Source: Ignavibacteriales bacterium (GTDB lineage Bacteria; Bacteroidota; Ignavibacteria; Ignavibacteriales; Melioribacteraceae). From it: 6,988 nt of DNA. A program made the translations under genes and the position numbers. The stretch's first letter is position 1. Each line of letters starts with the position of its first letter. The notes under the pieces are model-generated. The model saw only the letters and a program-made list of their open reading frames with translations, did no database searches and was not told the DNA's origin. The DNA lies in the NCBI GenBank assembly GCA_027080245.1, contig JALWSN010000446.1:1-6988 (forward strand), given 5' to 3'. Shown in pieces: positions 1 through 6,394 of the stretch.

Positions 1-57
1 TTTTTTAAATTTTCTTTTTATTTTTACTTTTTGTAACATTTTAATAATGCGTTTTAA
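1..57 (+). promoter_or_regulatory. T-rich leader, possible promoter of the DUF2723 gene
   Basis: This short non-coding stretch is dominated by T runs and holds no recognisable ribosome binding site before the TTG start at 58. Two weak promoter-like elements are visible. One is TAATAAT at 42-48, resembling a -10 box; it would place transcription start almost on the start codon, giving a near-leaderless message. The other is TA at 25-26 followed by TTTG at 30-33, which misses the Bacteroidota -7 consensus (TA, two bases, TTTG) by one extra base. The T runs at 1-32 could also be an upstream gene's terminator U-tract or an A/T-rich UP-like element. The window edge prevents a choice. Confidence 0.3.
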
Positions 58-1956
58 TTGAAAGATTATTTTCAAAAATATTACCCGTTTGTTTTAAGCT
101 TAATTGTTTTACTTGTTTACGCTCTCACTCTCGCTCCGTCGGTAGTAGAAATTGACTCCGGCGAATTAGCGACCGTCCAAATACTTGCAGGCATTGCTCA
201 TCCTACGGGTTACCCCCTTTTCACCCTTGTAGGTTACTTGTTTGCAAAGCTCCCGTTGTTCGAAAGTAAAATTTTGCAAATGAATTTTCTAGCGGCTTTC
301 TGGTGCGCTTTGGCATTAATATTTTTTGTAAAAGATTTAAATTTGATTTTCGTTTACTCCCGATTTTCGACGGAAACTAAATCAGGGGAAAATTTCCCAA
401 AGGCTTCAAAGAAAAATCCTGCATTTTCACTATCAAGCTTAGAGATAATTTTAAGCGTCGCGTTTTCAGTTCTGTTGTTAGCCTTCAGTAAAACCTACTG
501 GAAGCAAAGCCTCTCCGTTGAGGTTTACTCGCTTCAAATTTTTCTTTTGGTTGTAATAATTTATTTTATTTTACGCGCGGTTACTTTCAACGAAAAACAC
601 AAATGGTCAAAAGTAGCGGCAGCGTTGGCTTTCGGCTTTACCAACCACATGACGACCCTATTATTATTGCCCGGCTTGGCATATTTCTTTTTTAGAAAAG
701 AAGGATTTAACAAAGAATCCTTTGCCAAATTAACAAAGATGATTTTTTTGTTTTTCATTATTCTTATTATTATTTACTCCTACTTACCTTTCCGTGCAGC
801 GGCAAATCCCGCCTTGAATTGGGGAAACCCTATCGATTGGGAAAAATTCTGGAGGCATTTTACCGGCAAACAATATCAGGTGTGGATGTTCAGTTCCATT
901 GCCGATGCTAAAAAACAGCTTGTTAAGTACATTGTTAACTTACCCTCCGAATTCAGCTATGTCGGTTTAATACTTGGTATTATTGGCTTTTACCAACTTC
1001 TTAAAATTTCAAAAGCATTATTCATTTTCCTCCTTACTAATTTTCTCTTTACTGTTTTTTACGTAATTAATTACAATATTCACGATCTCGATTCATATTT
1101 CTTACTTTCTTACATAACCTTAAGTTTCGTCTTCCCTTTTGCTTTTCAATTTTTAAAGAAACCATTTAAAGACGTCAGAATTGTTACAGGCGTTTTTGCG
1201 TTAACTTTAATCTGGGAATTTATTCCAAATTTCAACAATGTAAATCAGCGGAACAATTTCACTTTCGAAGATTACGCAAAAATAATTTTGAATAAAGCCG
1301 AGAAAAATTCAATTATTCTTACGTACCAATGGGATTATTTTGTTTCAGCCTCTTACTACTTTCGATATGTTGAAAATTACAGGCGCGATGTTGCCGTTGT
1401 CGATAAAGAACTACTACGGCGTTCATGGTACTACAATCAACTAAACAGAAATTATCCCTTTGTATTGAAAGGCATTTCCCCAATCGTGAAAAATTTCAAG
1501 CGAGCTCTAAAGCCTTTTGAAAGAGGCGAAAAGTACAACTCGTTCTTGCTTGAAAAATATTACAGAGCAATTATCTCGGGAATTATTTCATCCAACATTA
1601 AAGACCGTTCGGTTTATTTAATGCCTGAGATGGTTGACAACGAATTAAGGCGGAAGGAATTCGCTCTGCCCGTAGGCTATGGGTTGGCGCCGTATTACTT
1701 TTGTTACAAGGTTGTAAAGGGAAATAAATACGTGGAAATGCCTATGGATATTAAGCTTTTCAGATTTCCCAAGAACGGAAATTACTACGTTAATTTCGTG
1801 AGGAGAATTGTTGCAGAGATGCTGCTCAAAAGAGCCATTTATGAATTACGATTCAATAAAAAAGAAAGAGCGCAGTACTTCGTAAGAACTGCGCTCAAAT
1901 TTTACAATGGTTTCAAGCTTCCACCGGCGTTAAACGCTTTGCTGACCGACAACTGA
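58..1956 (+). CDS. DUF2723 family GT-C-fold membrane protein (TMEM260-like candidate glycosyltransferase)
   Basis: This 632-residue polytopic membrane protein has about 10-12 hydrophobic segments, for example near residues 11-29, 74-91, 128-143, 157-173, 227-245, 320-337, 346-366 and 375-390. The DUF2723 signature is clear: DSGE at 33-36 followed by HPTGYPL at 48-54 in the first extracytoplasmic loop, the WGNP/FWRHFTG block at 255-270, and the HDLDSYF block at 342-348. The acidic residues after TM1 are typical of GT-C glycosyltransferases using polyprenyl-phosphate sugars. The eukaryotic relative TMEM260 is a protein O-mannosyltransferase, but donor and acceptor here are unknown. After the last TM comes a soluble region (about 395-580), then a TPR-like helix pair (about 586-616) with small residues A593, A605 and A612 at TPR spacing. 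Many Bacteroidota homologues are much longer, so this is a compact form. The TTG start is the only one available: an in-frame TAA (55-57) directly precedes it, and the next Met (75) would delete the signature. It converges on the DUF4837 gene. No terminator of its own is evident. Confidence 0.85.
   Translation: MKDYFQKYYPFVLSLIVLLVYALTLAPSVVEIDSGELATVQILAGIAHPTGYPLFTLVGYLFAKLPLFESKILQMNFLAAFWCALALIFFVKDLNLIFVYSRFSTETKSGENFPKASKKNPAFSLSSLEIILSVAFSVLLLAFSKTYWKQSLSVEVYSLQIFLLVVIIYFILRAVTFNEKHKWSKVAAALAFGFTNHMTTLLLLPGLAYFFFRKEGFNKESFAKLTKMIFLFFIILIIIYSYLPFRAAANPALNWGNPIDWEKFWRHFTGKQYQVWMFSSIADAKKQLVKYIVNLPSEFSYVGLILGIIGFYQLLKISKALFIFLLTNFLFTVFYVINYNIHDLDSYFLLSYITLSFVFPFAFQFLKKPFKDVRIVTGVFALTLIWEFIPNFNNVNQRNNFTFEDYAKIILNKAEKNSIILTYQWDYFVSASYYFRYVENYRRDVAVVDKELLRRSWYYNQLNRNYPFVLKGISPIVKNFKRALKPFERGEKYNSFLLEKYYRAIISGIISSNIKDRSVYLMPEMVDNELRRKEFALPVGYGLAPYYFCYKVVKGNKYVEMPMDIKLFRFPKNGNYYVNFVRRIVAEMLLKRAIYELRFNKKERAQYFVRTALKFYNGFKLPPALNALLTDN
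1855..1896 (-). terminator. Intrinsic terminator of the minus-strand tilS-to-DUF4837 operon, inside the opposing gene
   Basis: GAGCGCAGT (1868-1876) and ACTGCGCTC (1888-1896) form a perfect 9-bp GC-rich stem. An A/A mismatch follows, then an inner 3-bp stem (CTT 1878-1880 with AAG 1884-1886) closed by a CGT triloop. Read on the minus strand, the stem is followed at once by TTTCTTTTTTATT (1867 down to 1855), a classical U-tract. On the plus strand it is followed by AAATTTTAC, which is a poor U-tract, so the terminator is oriented for the minus strand. It lies 73 bases beyond the DUF4837 stop codon. It is entirely inside the coding sequence of the convergent DUF2723 gene, covering roughly codons 600-613. 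Confidence 0.85.
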
Positions 1957-1981
1957 ACTTGTCAACCACTCAATCAAGTTC
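1955..1981. repeat. Inverted repeat spanning the convergent stop codons
   Basis: GAACTTG (1955-1961) and CAAGTTC (1975-1981) are perfect 7-base inverted repeats separated by 13 bases. They bridge the two stop codons of the converging genes. A hairpin could form in either transcript, but the loop is large, the stem is short and no U-tract follows on either side. It is therefore a poor intrinsic terminator and may be chance. Confidence 0.3.
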
Positions 1982-3055
1982 GCTCATTAAATCGTCAATT
2001 CTCTCCTTCGAAAGCTCGCCTTTGGTTCTAAAGGATTGAAGAATAATATCGACTTGTTGAATGATTTTTTTCTTTTTGTATTTAGGAGCGTAAAGCGAAC
2101 CGTCAATCATGTAAAGCCGGCGAGTTTTAGCGTCGTAAAAAGTGTAATTTACAAACGGTCCGCCCATGCTTTGGTCGGACATTCTCCACAATCCTTGCGT
2201 CATTAAAGCATAACGGTTGTGAAAGTTAACTTCCCTCGTCGTTAAATAATTATCAGCAATTTCAACGTAGCTTTTGTTATCCGTTGTTCTGTAATATTTC
2301 TTAGTAATTCTATTGCGAAGCGCTATTATTGAATCGCGGTTCAAATAAGCCGGCGTGGCATTGTCAATCCAGCGAACAAATATCCATCTTTCAACGTCGC
2401 TGTTAGGTGCTCTTCTTAACCACACAAAGTTGTTTATTGAATCTTCTTTTGCGAACAAATAATCCACTTCAACAAAAATTGTCCAGCCGAATTTTTTTAA
2501 CAATTTAGCCTCGGCTTTTTTGTTTTCGTAAATGCTACTGTAAAGTTTTGCGGAAAGCCTTTTGTTCGATTCCTTCTGAAAATACTGAACAAGATTCCTG
2601 TGCCCGAATAAAATGTGTTTTTTTAGTTTCTCCAGCGTCGGGCTTGTAAGTATCATTACCAACTGTCCCTTCGCCCACAAATCATACTTATTAATGACGT
2701 AAACAGAATCTTTGGCAACAAGTTCTTTGACTTTCTTGTCCAAAATTTGTTTCAAATAATTTGCAACTTCATTTTTTGAGTTAAGAGAAGCGAGAATAAT
2801 TATGTTCTTGTAATGCTTGAATTTTTCGAGTTCGGAAATGTCTTTTCTTTCAAGCAGGAATAATTTCTCCGGTTGAGGCGTGTAAATTATTTTACTGAAA
2901 ACATCGAGCAGTGTACCTTCCAGATTGTAATATTGAGTTGAATCGGCAAATACGACTATTTGATCTTCTTTTCCTACCGCGGGATCTTTAACGTTACACG
3001 CCGATATTACAAAACCCAGTAAAACCAAAACCCCAATAATATTAAACTTTTTCAT
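1970..3055 (-). CDS. DUF4837 family lipoprotein
   Basis: This is a predicted 361-residue lipoprotein. The N-terminus has two lysines, a hydrophobic stretch (5-17) and the lipobox ISAC ending at Cys20, so the mature protein should be exported and lipid-anchored. The body matches DUF4837, a family of uncharacterised lipoproteins seen mainly in Bacteroidota and relatives. An N-terminal part (about 30-135) begins with a strand-like IVVFAD segment. A C-terminal part carries the conserved GLWRMSDQSMGGPFVNY block at 288-304, followed by YAPKYKKKK (322-330). Molecular function is unknown. The start at 3055 is chosen because it gives a proper signal peptide and is preceded by a good Shine-Dalgarno sequence. 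An in-frame ATG at 3124 would add 23 charged residues ahead of the signal sequence and has no ribosome site. It is the last gene of the minus-strand string, 77 bases after the kinase-like gene, and is followed by the terminator at 1855-1896. Confidence 0.85.
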   Translation of the reverse strand: MKKFNIIGVLVLLGFVISACNVKDPAVGKEDQIVVFADSTQYYNLEGTLLDVFSKIIYTPQPEKLFLLERKDISELEKFKHYKNIIILASLNSKNEVANYLKQILDKKVKELVAKDSVYVINKYDLWAKGQLVMILTSPTLEKLKKHILFGHRNLVQYFQKESNKRLSAKLYSSIYENKKAEAKLLKKFGWTIFVEVDYLFAKEDSINNFVWLRRAPNSDVERWIFVRWIDNATPAYLNRDSIIALRNRITKKYYRTTDNKSYVEIADNYLTTREVNFHNRYALMTQGLWRMSDQSMGGPFVNYTFYDAKTRRLYMIDGSLYAPKYKKKKIIQQVDIILQSFRTKGELSKERIDDLMSELD

Positions 3056-3059
3056 CGCA

Positions 3060-3067
3060 TCCTCTCT
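3060..3067 (-). promoter_or_regulatory. Shine-Dalgarno sequence deciding the DUF4837 start
   Basis: On the minus strand AGAGAGGA lies just before TGCG and the ATG at 3055. It is the strongest ribosome site in the window and supports the signal-peptide start over the upstream ATG at 3124. The rest of the 77-base gap (3068-3132) contains no convincing promoter or hairpin, so the lipoprotein gene is probably read from the upstream operon message. Confidence 0.65.
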
Positions 3068-3132
3068 CTTCTTTTTTTCGTTGGCTATTAAACAAATGCT
3101 GCGGCGCGTAAGTTTCAAAATCATTTAGTAAA

Positions 3133-3783
3133 TTAAATTAAAGGAAGGTTGGGCAAAAAGAAATGGTAAAGTGCCAGAAGTGTGAAACCTGCGGAAAGCG
3201 GGACGATTAAATTATCGTCCGCCCAGCCGTAAGAAATATTTTCGCCTATTGCTCCAACCGCCGCAGCGGCAAATCCGAACAGATACTCATTAAAGTTGCC
3301 CGTAACTTTTGGCGTAAACAAAACTACAATAATAGAAAAGAAAAAGAAAGCCAGCGTACCTTCCAAACTTTTGGCTAAAAATTTGTGCCGCCCAAATCTC
3401 CTGCCAATCAAGGCAGCAGCTATGTCTCCAATTATTAGCATTGCAAATGCGGTAACAAAAATAATTTTCGGAAAAATTAGCGCGCAAACCAACGCTGAGA
3501 TTAAAACGTAAGAAGCGCCCGAAAGATTTTTTTTCTTCGAATCCATTTCGTGCTTTCTCAACAAAAAGCCAAACCACGAGTAGAAAATTTTCGCCATTGG
3601 CTTCGAGACGTAACGCCCCAAATCAATTAAAAGGGACAAAATAACAAGAGGAATCAGCAACACGAGCGCTAATTCCTTTGGTATGTGGTAATAAATGATT
3701 GGAATGGAAAGCGAAAAAAGATGAATTGCTTTTCTGAGAAGCTCCGTTTTGTAATCAATAAAACCCCTATCAATATTATTCAT
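3133..3783 (-). CDS. Dolichol/phytol kinase-like (SEC59/VTE5 family) CTP-dependent membrane kinase
   Basis: This is a small polytopic membrane protein of 216 residues from the preferred ATG at 3783. Residues here are numbered from that Met. The family signature is complete: RKAIH at 17-21 before the first TM; a CTP-binding core with IGDIAAALIGRRFGRHKF at about 118-135, continuing to KSLEGT at 138-143; E181; and DDNLIVPLSAG at 189-199 before the last TM. Relatives phosphorylate a lipid alcohol using CTP: dolichol in SEC59, phytol in VTE5, diacylglycerol in yeast DGK1. The substrate here is undetermined; undecaprenol, another polyprenol, phytol-like alcohols or diacylglycerol are possible. The chosen start overlaps the ftsH stop by 8 bases (ATGAATAA), which suggests translational coupling. 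An in-frame ATG at 3810 would add nine residues and lengthen the overlap to 35 bases. Neither start has a strong ribosome site. A phosphatidate cytidylyltransferase (CdsA) was considered, but the RKxxH and DDN motifs favour the kinase family. Confidence 0.82.
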   Translation of the reverse strand: MNNIDRGFIDYKTELLRKAIHLFSLSIPIIYYHIPKELALVLLIPLVILSLLIDLGRYVSKPMAKIFYSWFGFLLRKHEMDSKKKNLSGASYVLISALVCALIFPKIIFVTAFAMLIIGDIAAALIGRRFGRHKFLAKSLEGTLAFFFFSIIVVLFTPKVTGNFNEYLFGFAAAAVGAIGENISYGWADDNLIVPLSAGFTLLALYHFFLPNLPLI

Positions 3784-5800
3784 TGGCTTCGTCCGAACCT
3801 TGCTCTCCATTGTCTTTTTTCATTCTTTGTTCCATTAATTTCCTTACGTGCTCGGGAATCTCCTCGTTTTTAGTTCCATTATTATTTTCTTTTTTTAATG
3901 GCGGAAGTTCTTCTCCATTAATAATCATTTCTATTTCGTGCGCGTCGAGGATTTCTCTTTCCAACAATTCCTGCGCCAACTTGTGAAGCGTATCGAGATT
4001 ATCGTGCAAAATCTTTTCGGCCGTTTCCATGCCCGTCAGCACAATTCTCTTAACTTCATGGTCAATCTTTTCGGCCGTTAGCTCGCTGTAATTTTGTTTT
4101 TTAGTAATTTCTCTGCCAAGGAAAATTTCTTCCTCGTTCTTACCGTAAGACAGGGGTCCTAACTCCTCGCTCATACCCCACTCGCAAACCATTTTTCTTG
4201 CAAGCTCGGTAGCGCGTTCAATATCGTTCCCGGCGCCTGTTGTAAGTCTGTTGAAAATAATCTTTTCCGCAGCCCTACCGCCAAGCAGGGTGGCAATTTT
4301 AGCTTCAATGTATTCCTTTGAATAGGTATGCTTTTCGTCCATTGGCAAATAATGTGTTACGCCAAGAGCTCTGCCGCGGGGAATGATTGTAACTTTGTGA
4401 ACTGGGTCCGATTCGGGAAGCATCTTTGCCACAAGCACATGGCCAATTTCGTGGTAAGCCGTAGTCTTCTTTTCCTCTTCGGAAATAATCATGCTCTTCC
4501 GCTCAATTCCCATCATCACCTTGTCTTTTGCTTCCTCGAAGTCCTCCATCGAAACTTCCTTTTTGTTCTTACGAGCCGCTAATAAAGCAGCCTCGTTAAC
4601 CATATTCGCAAGCTCGGCCCCGGCCAAGCCTGGCGTGCCTTTGGCAAGCAATTTCAAATCCACGTCTTTGCTTAATGGAATTTTTCTTGTGTGAACTTTA
4701 AGAATACCTTCTCTGCCGTTTACGTCGGGTCTGTCCACTACTACCTGACGGTCGAATCTGCCGGGACGCAATAACGCGGGGTCAAGCACGTCGGGACGGT
4801 TGGTGGCGGCAATAATAATAACGCTACTATTTTGTTCGAATCCGTCCATTTCGACGAGCAAAGCGTTAAGTGTTTGCTCCCTTTCGTCGTGTCCTCCGCC
4901 AAGCCCAGCGCCGCGATGTCTTCCGACGGCGTCAATTTCGTCGATAAAAATAATGCAAGGCGCGTTTTTCTTGCCCTGTTCGAACAAATCTCTTACCCGG
5001 CTGGCTCCAACTCCAACAAACATTTCAACAAAGTCCGCCCCGCTAATTGAAAAGAAGGGGACGCCAGCCTCGCCGGCGACTGCGCGCGCCAATAAAGTTT
5101 TGCCTGTTCCGGGAGGTCCCAATAACAAAACTCCGCGTGGAATTTTCCCGCCAAGTTTCTGGAATTTGCCTGGCTCTTTCAAGTATTCGATCACTTCTTC
5201 CAGTTCCTGTTTAGCCTCGTCGGCTCCGGCAACATCCTTGAAAGTAACCCGCATTTGATTGCTTAAAAACATTTTCGCCCGGCTCTTGCCAAAATTAAAC
5301 AATCCTTTGCTTCCGCCTGCTCCCCCCTGCATTCTTTTCATGAAAAAGAACCAAACGCCTATTATTAATACCCACGGCAGGATGCTTAACAACACTGTCA
5401 TCCATTCGTTCGATTCTTTTACAAACGTGTACTTTACTCCTTTTTCCTCCCAGAGTTTTACTTGATCTTGAATTATCGGGCCGATTAATGTTACCGTTAT
5501 CTTGTCGACAGGCACATTGTGAAGCATTTGTTTTCGCTTTAACGTTCCTTCGAACTTGTAATCGTTGATGTCGGTTTTAATTACTTTAGCCGATTGTATT
5601 TCACCCGCGTTTAATAGCCGGGAATATTCATTGAAAGAGACTTCCAGCGCACCGGCGGTATCCCCTTTCCAGAATTGCATTAATATTACGGCGGCTATGA
5701 TTACCGCCCCCCAACTAAAAACCGTTCTAATTATTTTCGACCAGTCAAAATCGCTGTTTTGCTTTGGCGCATTGCCATTGTTTTTATTTTCTTCGTTCAT
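3776..5800 (-). CDS. ftsH: ATP-dependent zinc metalloprotease FtsH
   Basis: This is a 674-residue membrane-anchored AAA+ protease that extracts and degrades misfolded membrane proteins and selected soluble regulators. It assembles as a hexamer with its catalytic part in the cytoplasm. In order: a cytoplasmic N-tail; TM1 (about 27-44); a periplasmic FtsH-extracellular domain (about 46-130); TM2 (about 136-154); a Gly-rich linker; the AAA+ domain with Walker A GPPGTGKT (228-235), pore loop FVGVG (261-265), Walker B IIFIDEID (283-290) and the second region of homology ending RPGRFDR (345-351); then the M41 peptidase domain with zinc site HEIGH (450-454) and third ligand D526 in GAGND. The tail (about 633-674) is charged, low in complexity and probably disordered. 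The usual zinc motif is HEAGH, so Ile452 is a conservative oddity that keeps both His and the Glu. Length is typical. It follows hpt by 30 bases and overlaps the kinase-like gene. Only a weak ribosome site (AAGAAGA, 10 bases upstream) is visible. Confidence 0.98.
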   Translation of the reverse strand: MNEENKNNGNAPKQNSDFDWSKIIRTVFSWGAVIIAAVILMQFWKGDTAGALEVSFNEYSRLLNAGEIQSAKVIKTDINDYKFEGTLKRKQMLHNVPVDKITVTLIGPIIQDQVKLWEEKGVKYTFVKESNEWMTVLLSILPWVLIIGVWFFFMKRMQGGAGGSKGLFNFGKSRAKMFLSNQMRVTFKDVAGADEAKQELEEVIEYLKEPGKFQKLGGKIPRGVLLLGPPGTGKTLLARAVAGEAGVPFFSISGADFVEMFVGVGASRVRDLFEQGKKNAPCIIFIDEIDAVGRHRGAGLGGGHDEREQTLNALLVEMDGFEQNSSVIIIAATNRPDVLDPALLRPGRFDRQVVVDRPDVNGREGILKVHTRKIPLSKDVDLKLLAKGTPGLAGAELANMVNEAALLAARKNKKEVSMEDFEEAKDKVMMGIERKSMIISEEEKKTTAYHEIGHVLVAKMLPESDPVHKVTIIPRGRALGVTHYLPMDEKHTYSKEYIEAKIATLLGGRAAEKIIFNRLTTGAGNDIERATELARKMVCEWGMSEELGPLSYGKNEEEIFLGREITKKQNYSELTAEKIDHEVKRIVLTGMETAEKILHDNLDTLHKLAQELLEREILDAHEIEMIINGEELPPLKKENNNGTKNEEIPEHVRKLMEQRMKKDNGEQGSDEANE

Positions 5801-5830
5801 TTTAATTTCGTCTTCTTTTATTTACTTTAA

Positions 5831-6394
5831 TTATTCTTCTAAAACAAATATTGATTTTAAGTTCCTGTATTTTTGGGCGTAATCCAGCCCGTAACCAATA
5901 ACAAATTTATTTGGAATTTTAAATCCAATATAGTCAATTTTTACATCATATTTGACGGCTTCCTCCTTAAACAACAAGCTTACTATCTTTACGCTTGCGG
6001 GATTGTAATTTTTCATGATGTTCAAAATGTATTGAATAGAAAGTCCCGAATCCACAATATCCTCGACAATAACAACGTTTCTGTCGTTAATATCCGCGTT
6101 TAATTCTTTCAACAATTTCACGTTGCCGGAAGAAATTTTTTCGTCGCCGTAGCTGGAAAGCTTAAAAAAATCAATTTCGCAACTAAGCTCCACATTTCTA
6201 ATCAAATCGGACATAAAAATGAACGAGCCGTTCAAAACTCCGATGAATATTGGAAATTTTCCTTTGTAATCTTTGGTAAGCTTTTTGCCAAGCTCGGCGA
6301 TTCTCCTTTGAATTTTTTCCTCGGAAATAAATTGAACAAACTTTTCGTTGCCGACGAATATTTCCTTTTTTGAAGAGGTTTTTAATTCACCCAT
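5831..6394 (-). CDS. hpt: Hypoxanthine (guanine) phosphoribosyltransferase
   Basis: This is a 187-residue cytoplasmic purine-salvage enzyme that joins hypoxanthine (and usually guanine) to PRPP, giving IMP or GMP. The type I PRTase fold is evident: GVLNGSF at 52-58 (pyrophosphate-binding loop I), the SSYGDE flexible catalytic loop with the conserved Ser-Tyr pair (81-82), the PRPP motif VVIVEDIVDSGLS at 107-119 with E111, D112 and the likely general base D115, base-contacting K143, and the C-terminal PNKFVIGYGLDY block (161-172). Length is normal for bacterial HPRT. The ATG at 6394 overlaps the end of tilS by 13 bases. AAGGAAAG lies 10 bases upstream, inside tilS, and can serve as ribosome site. 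The short extra N-terminus (about residues 1-12) looks unconserved. Whether xanthine is used cannot be told from the sequence. Confidence 0.96.
   Translation of the reverse strand: MGELKTSSKKEIFVGNEKFVQFISEEKIQRRIAELGKKLTKDYKGKFPIFIGVLNGSFIFMSDLIRNVELSCEIDFFKLSSYGDEKISSGNVKLLKELNADINDRNVVIVEDIVDSGLSIQYILNIMKNYNPASVKIVSLLFKEEAVKYDVKIDYIGFKIPNKFVIGYGLDYAQKYRNLKSIFVLEE

Noticed and set aside
561..758. 65-codon minus-strand frame inside the DUF2723 gene
   Set aside because: It is a shadow of a membrane-protein reading frame without ribosome site or recognisable motif.
2051..2077. Plus-strand hairpin plus T run as terminator for the DUF2723 gene
   Set aside because: The T run (2065-2077) is strong, but it mainly encodes four lysines on the minus strand, and the only stem before it is 4 bp including a G-T wobble.
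3056..3124. 23-residue N-terminal extension of the DUF4837 protein from an ATG at 3124
   Set aside because: It would put charged residues before a clear lipoprotein signal peptide and has no Shine-Dalgarno sequence, while the ATG at 3055 has a good one.
3068..3132. Possible promoter in the kinase-DUF4837 gap (TTGAAA followed 18 bases later by TGTTTA on the minus strand)
   Set aside because: The second element is a poor match, the group uses a different promoter consensus, and no hairpin terminates the upstream message here.
3596..3791. Direct repeat CATTGGCTTCG at about 3596-3606 and 3781-3791
   Set aside because: It is only 11 bases, both copies lie in unrelated coding contexts, and there is no flanking extension, so chance similarity is sufficient.
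4800..5258. 152-codon open frame on the plus strand opposite the FtsH AAA+ domain
   Set aside because: It is antisense to the most conserved part of ftsH, its composition is Ser/Pro/Ala-rich as expected from complementing that reading frame, and it has no ribosome site or recognisable motif.
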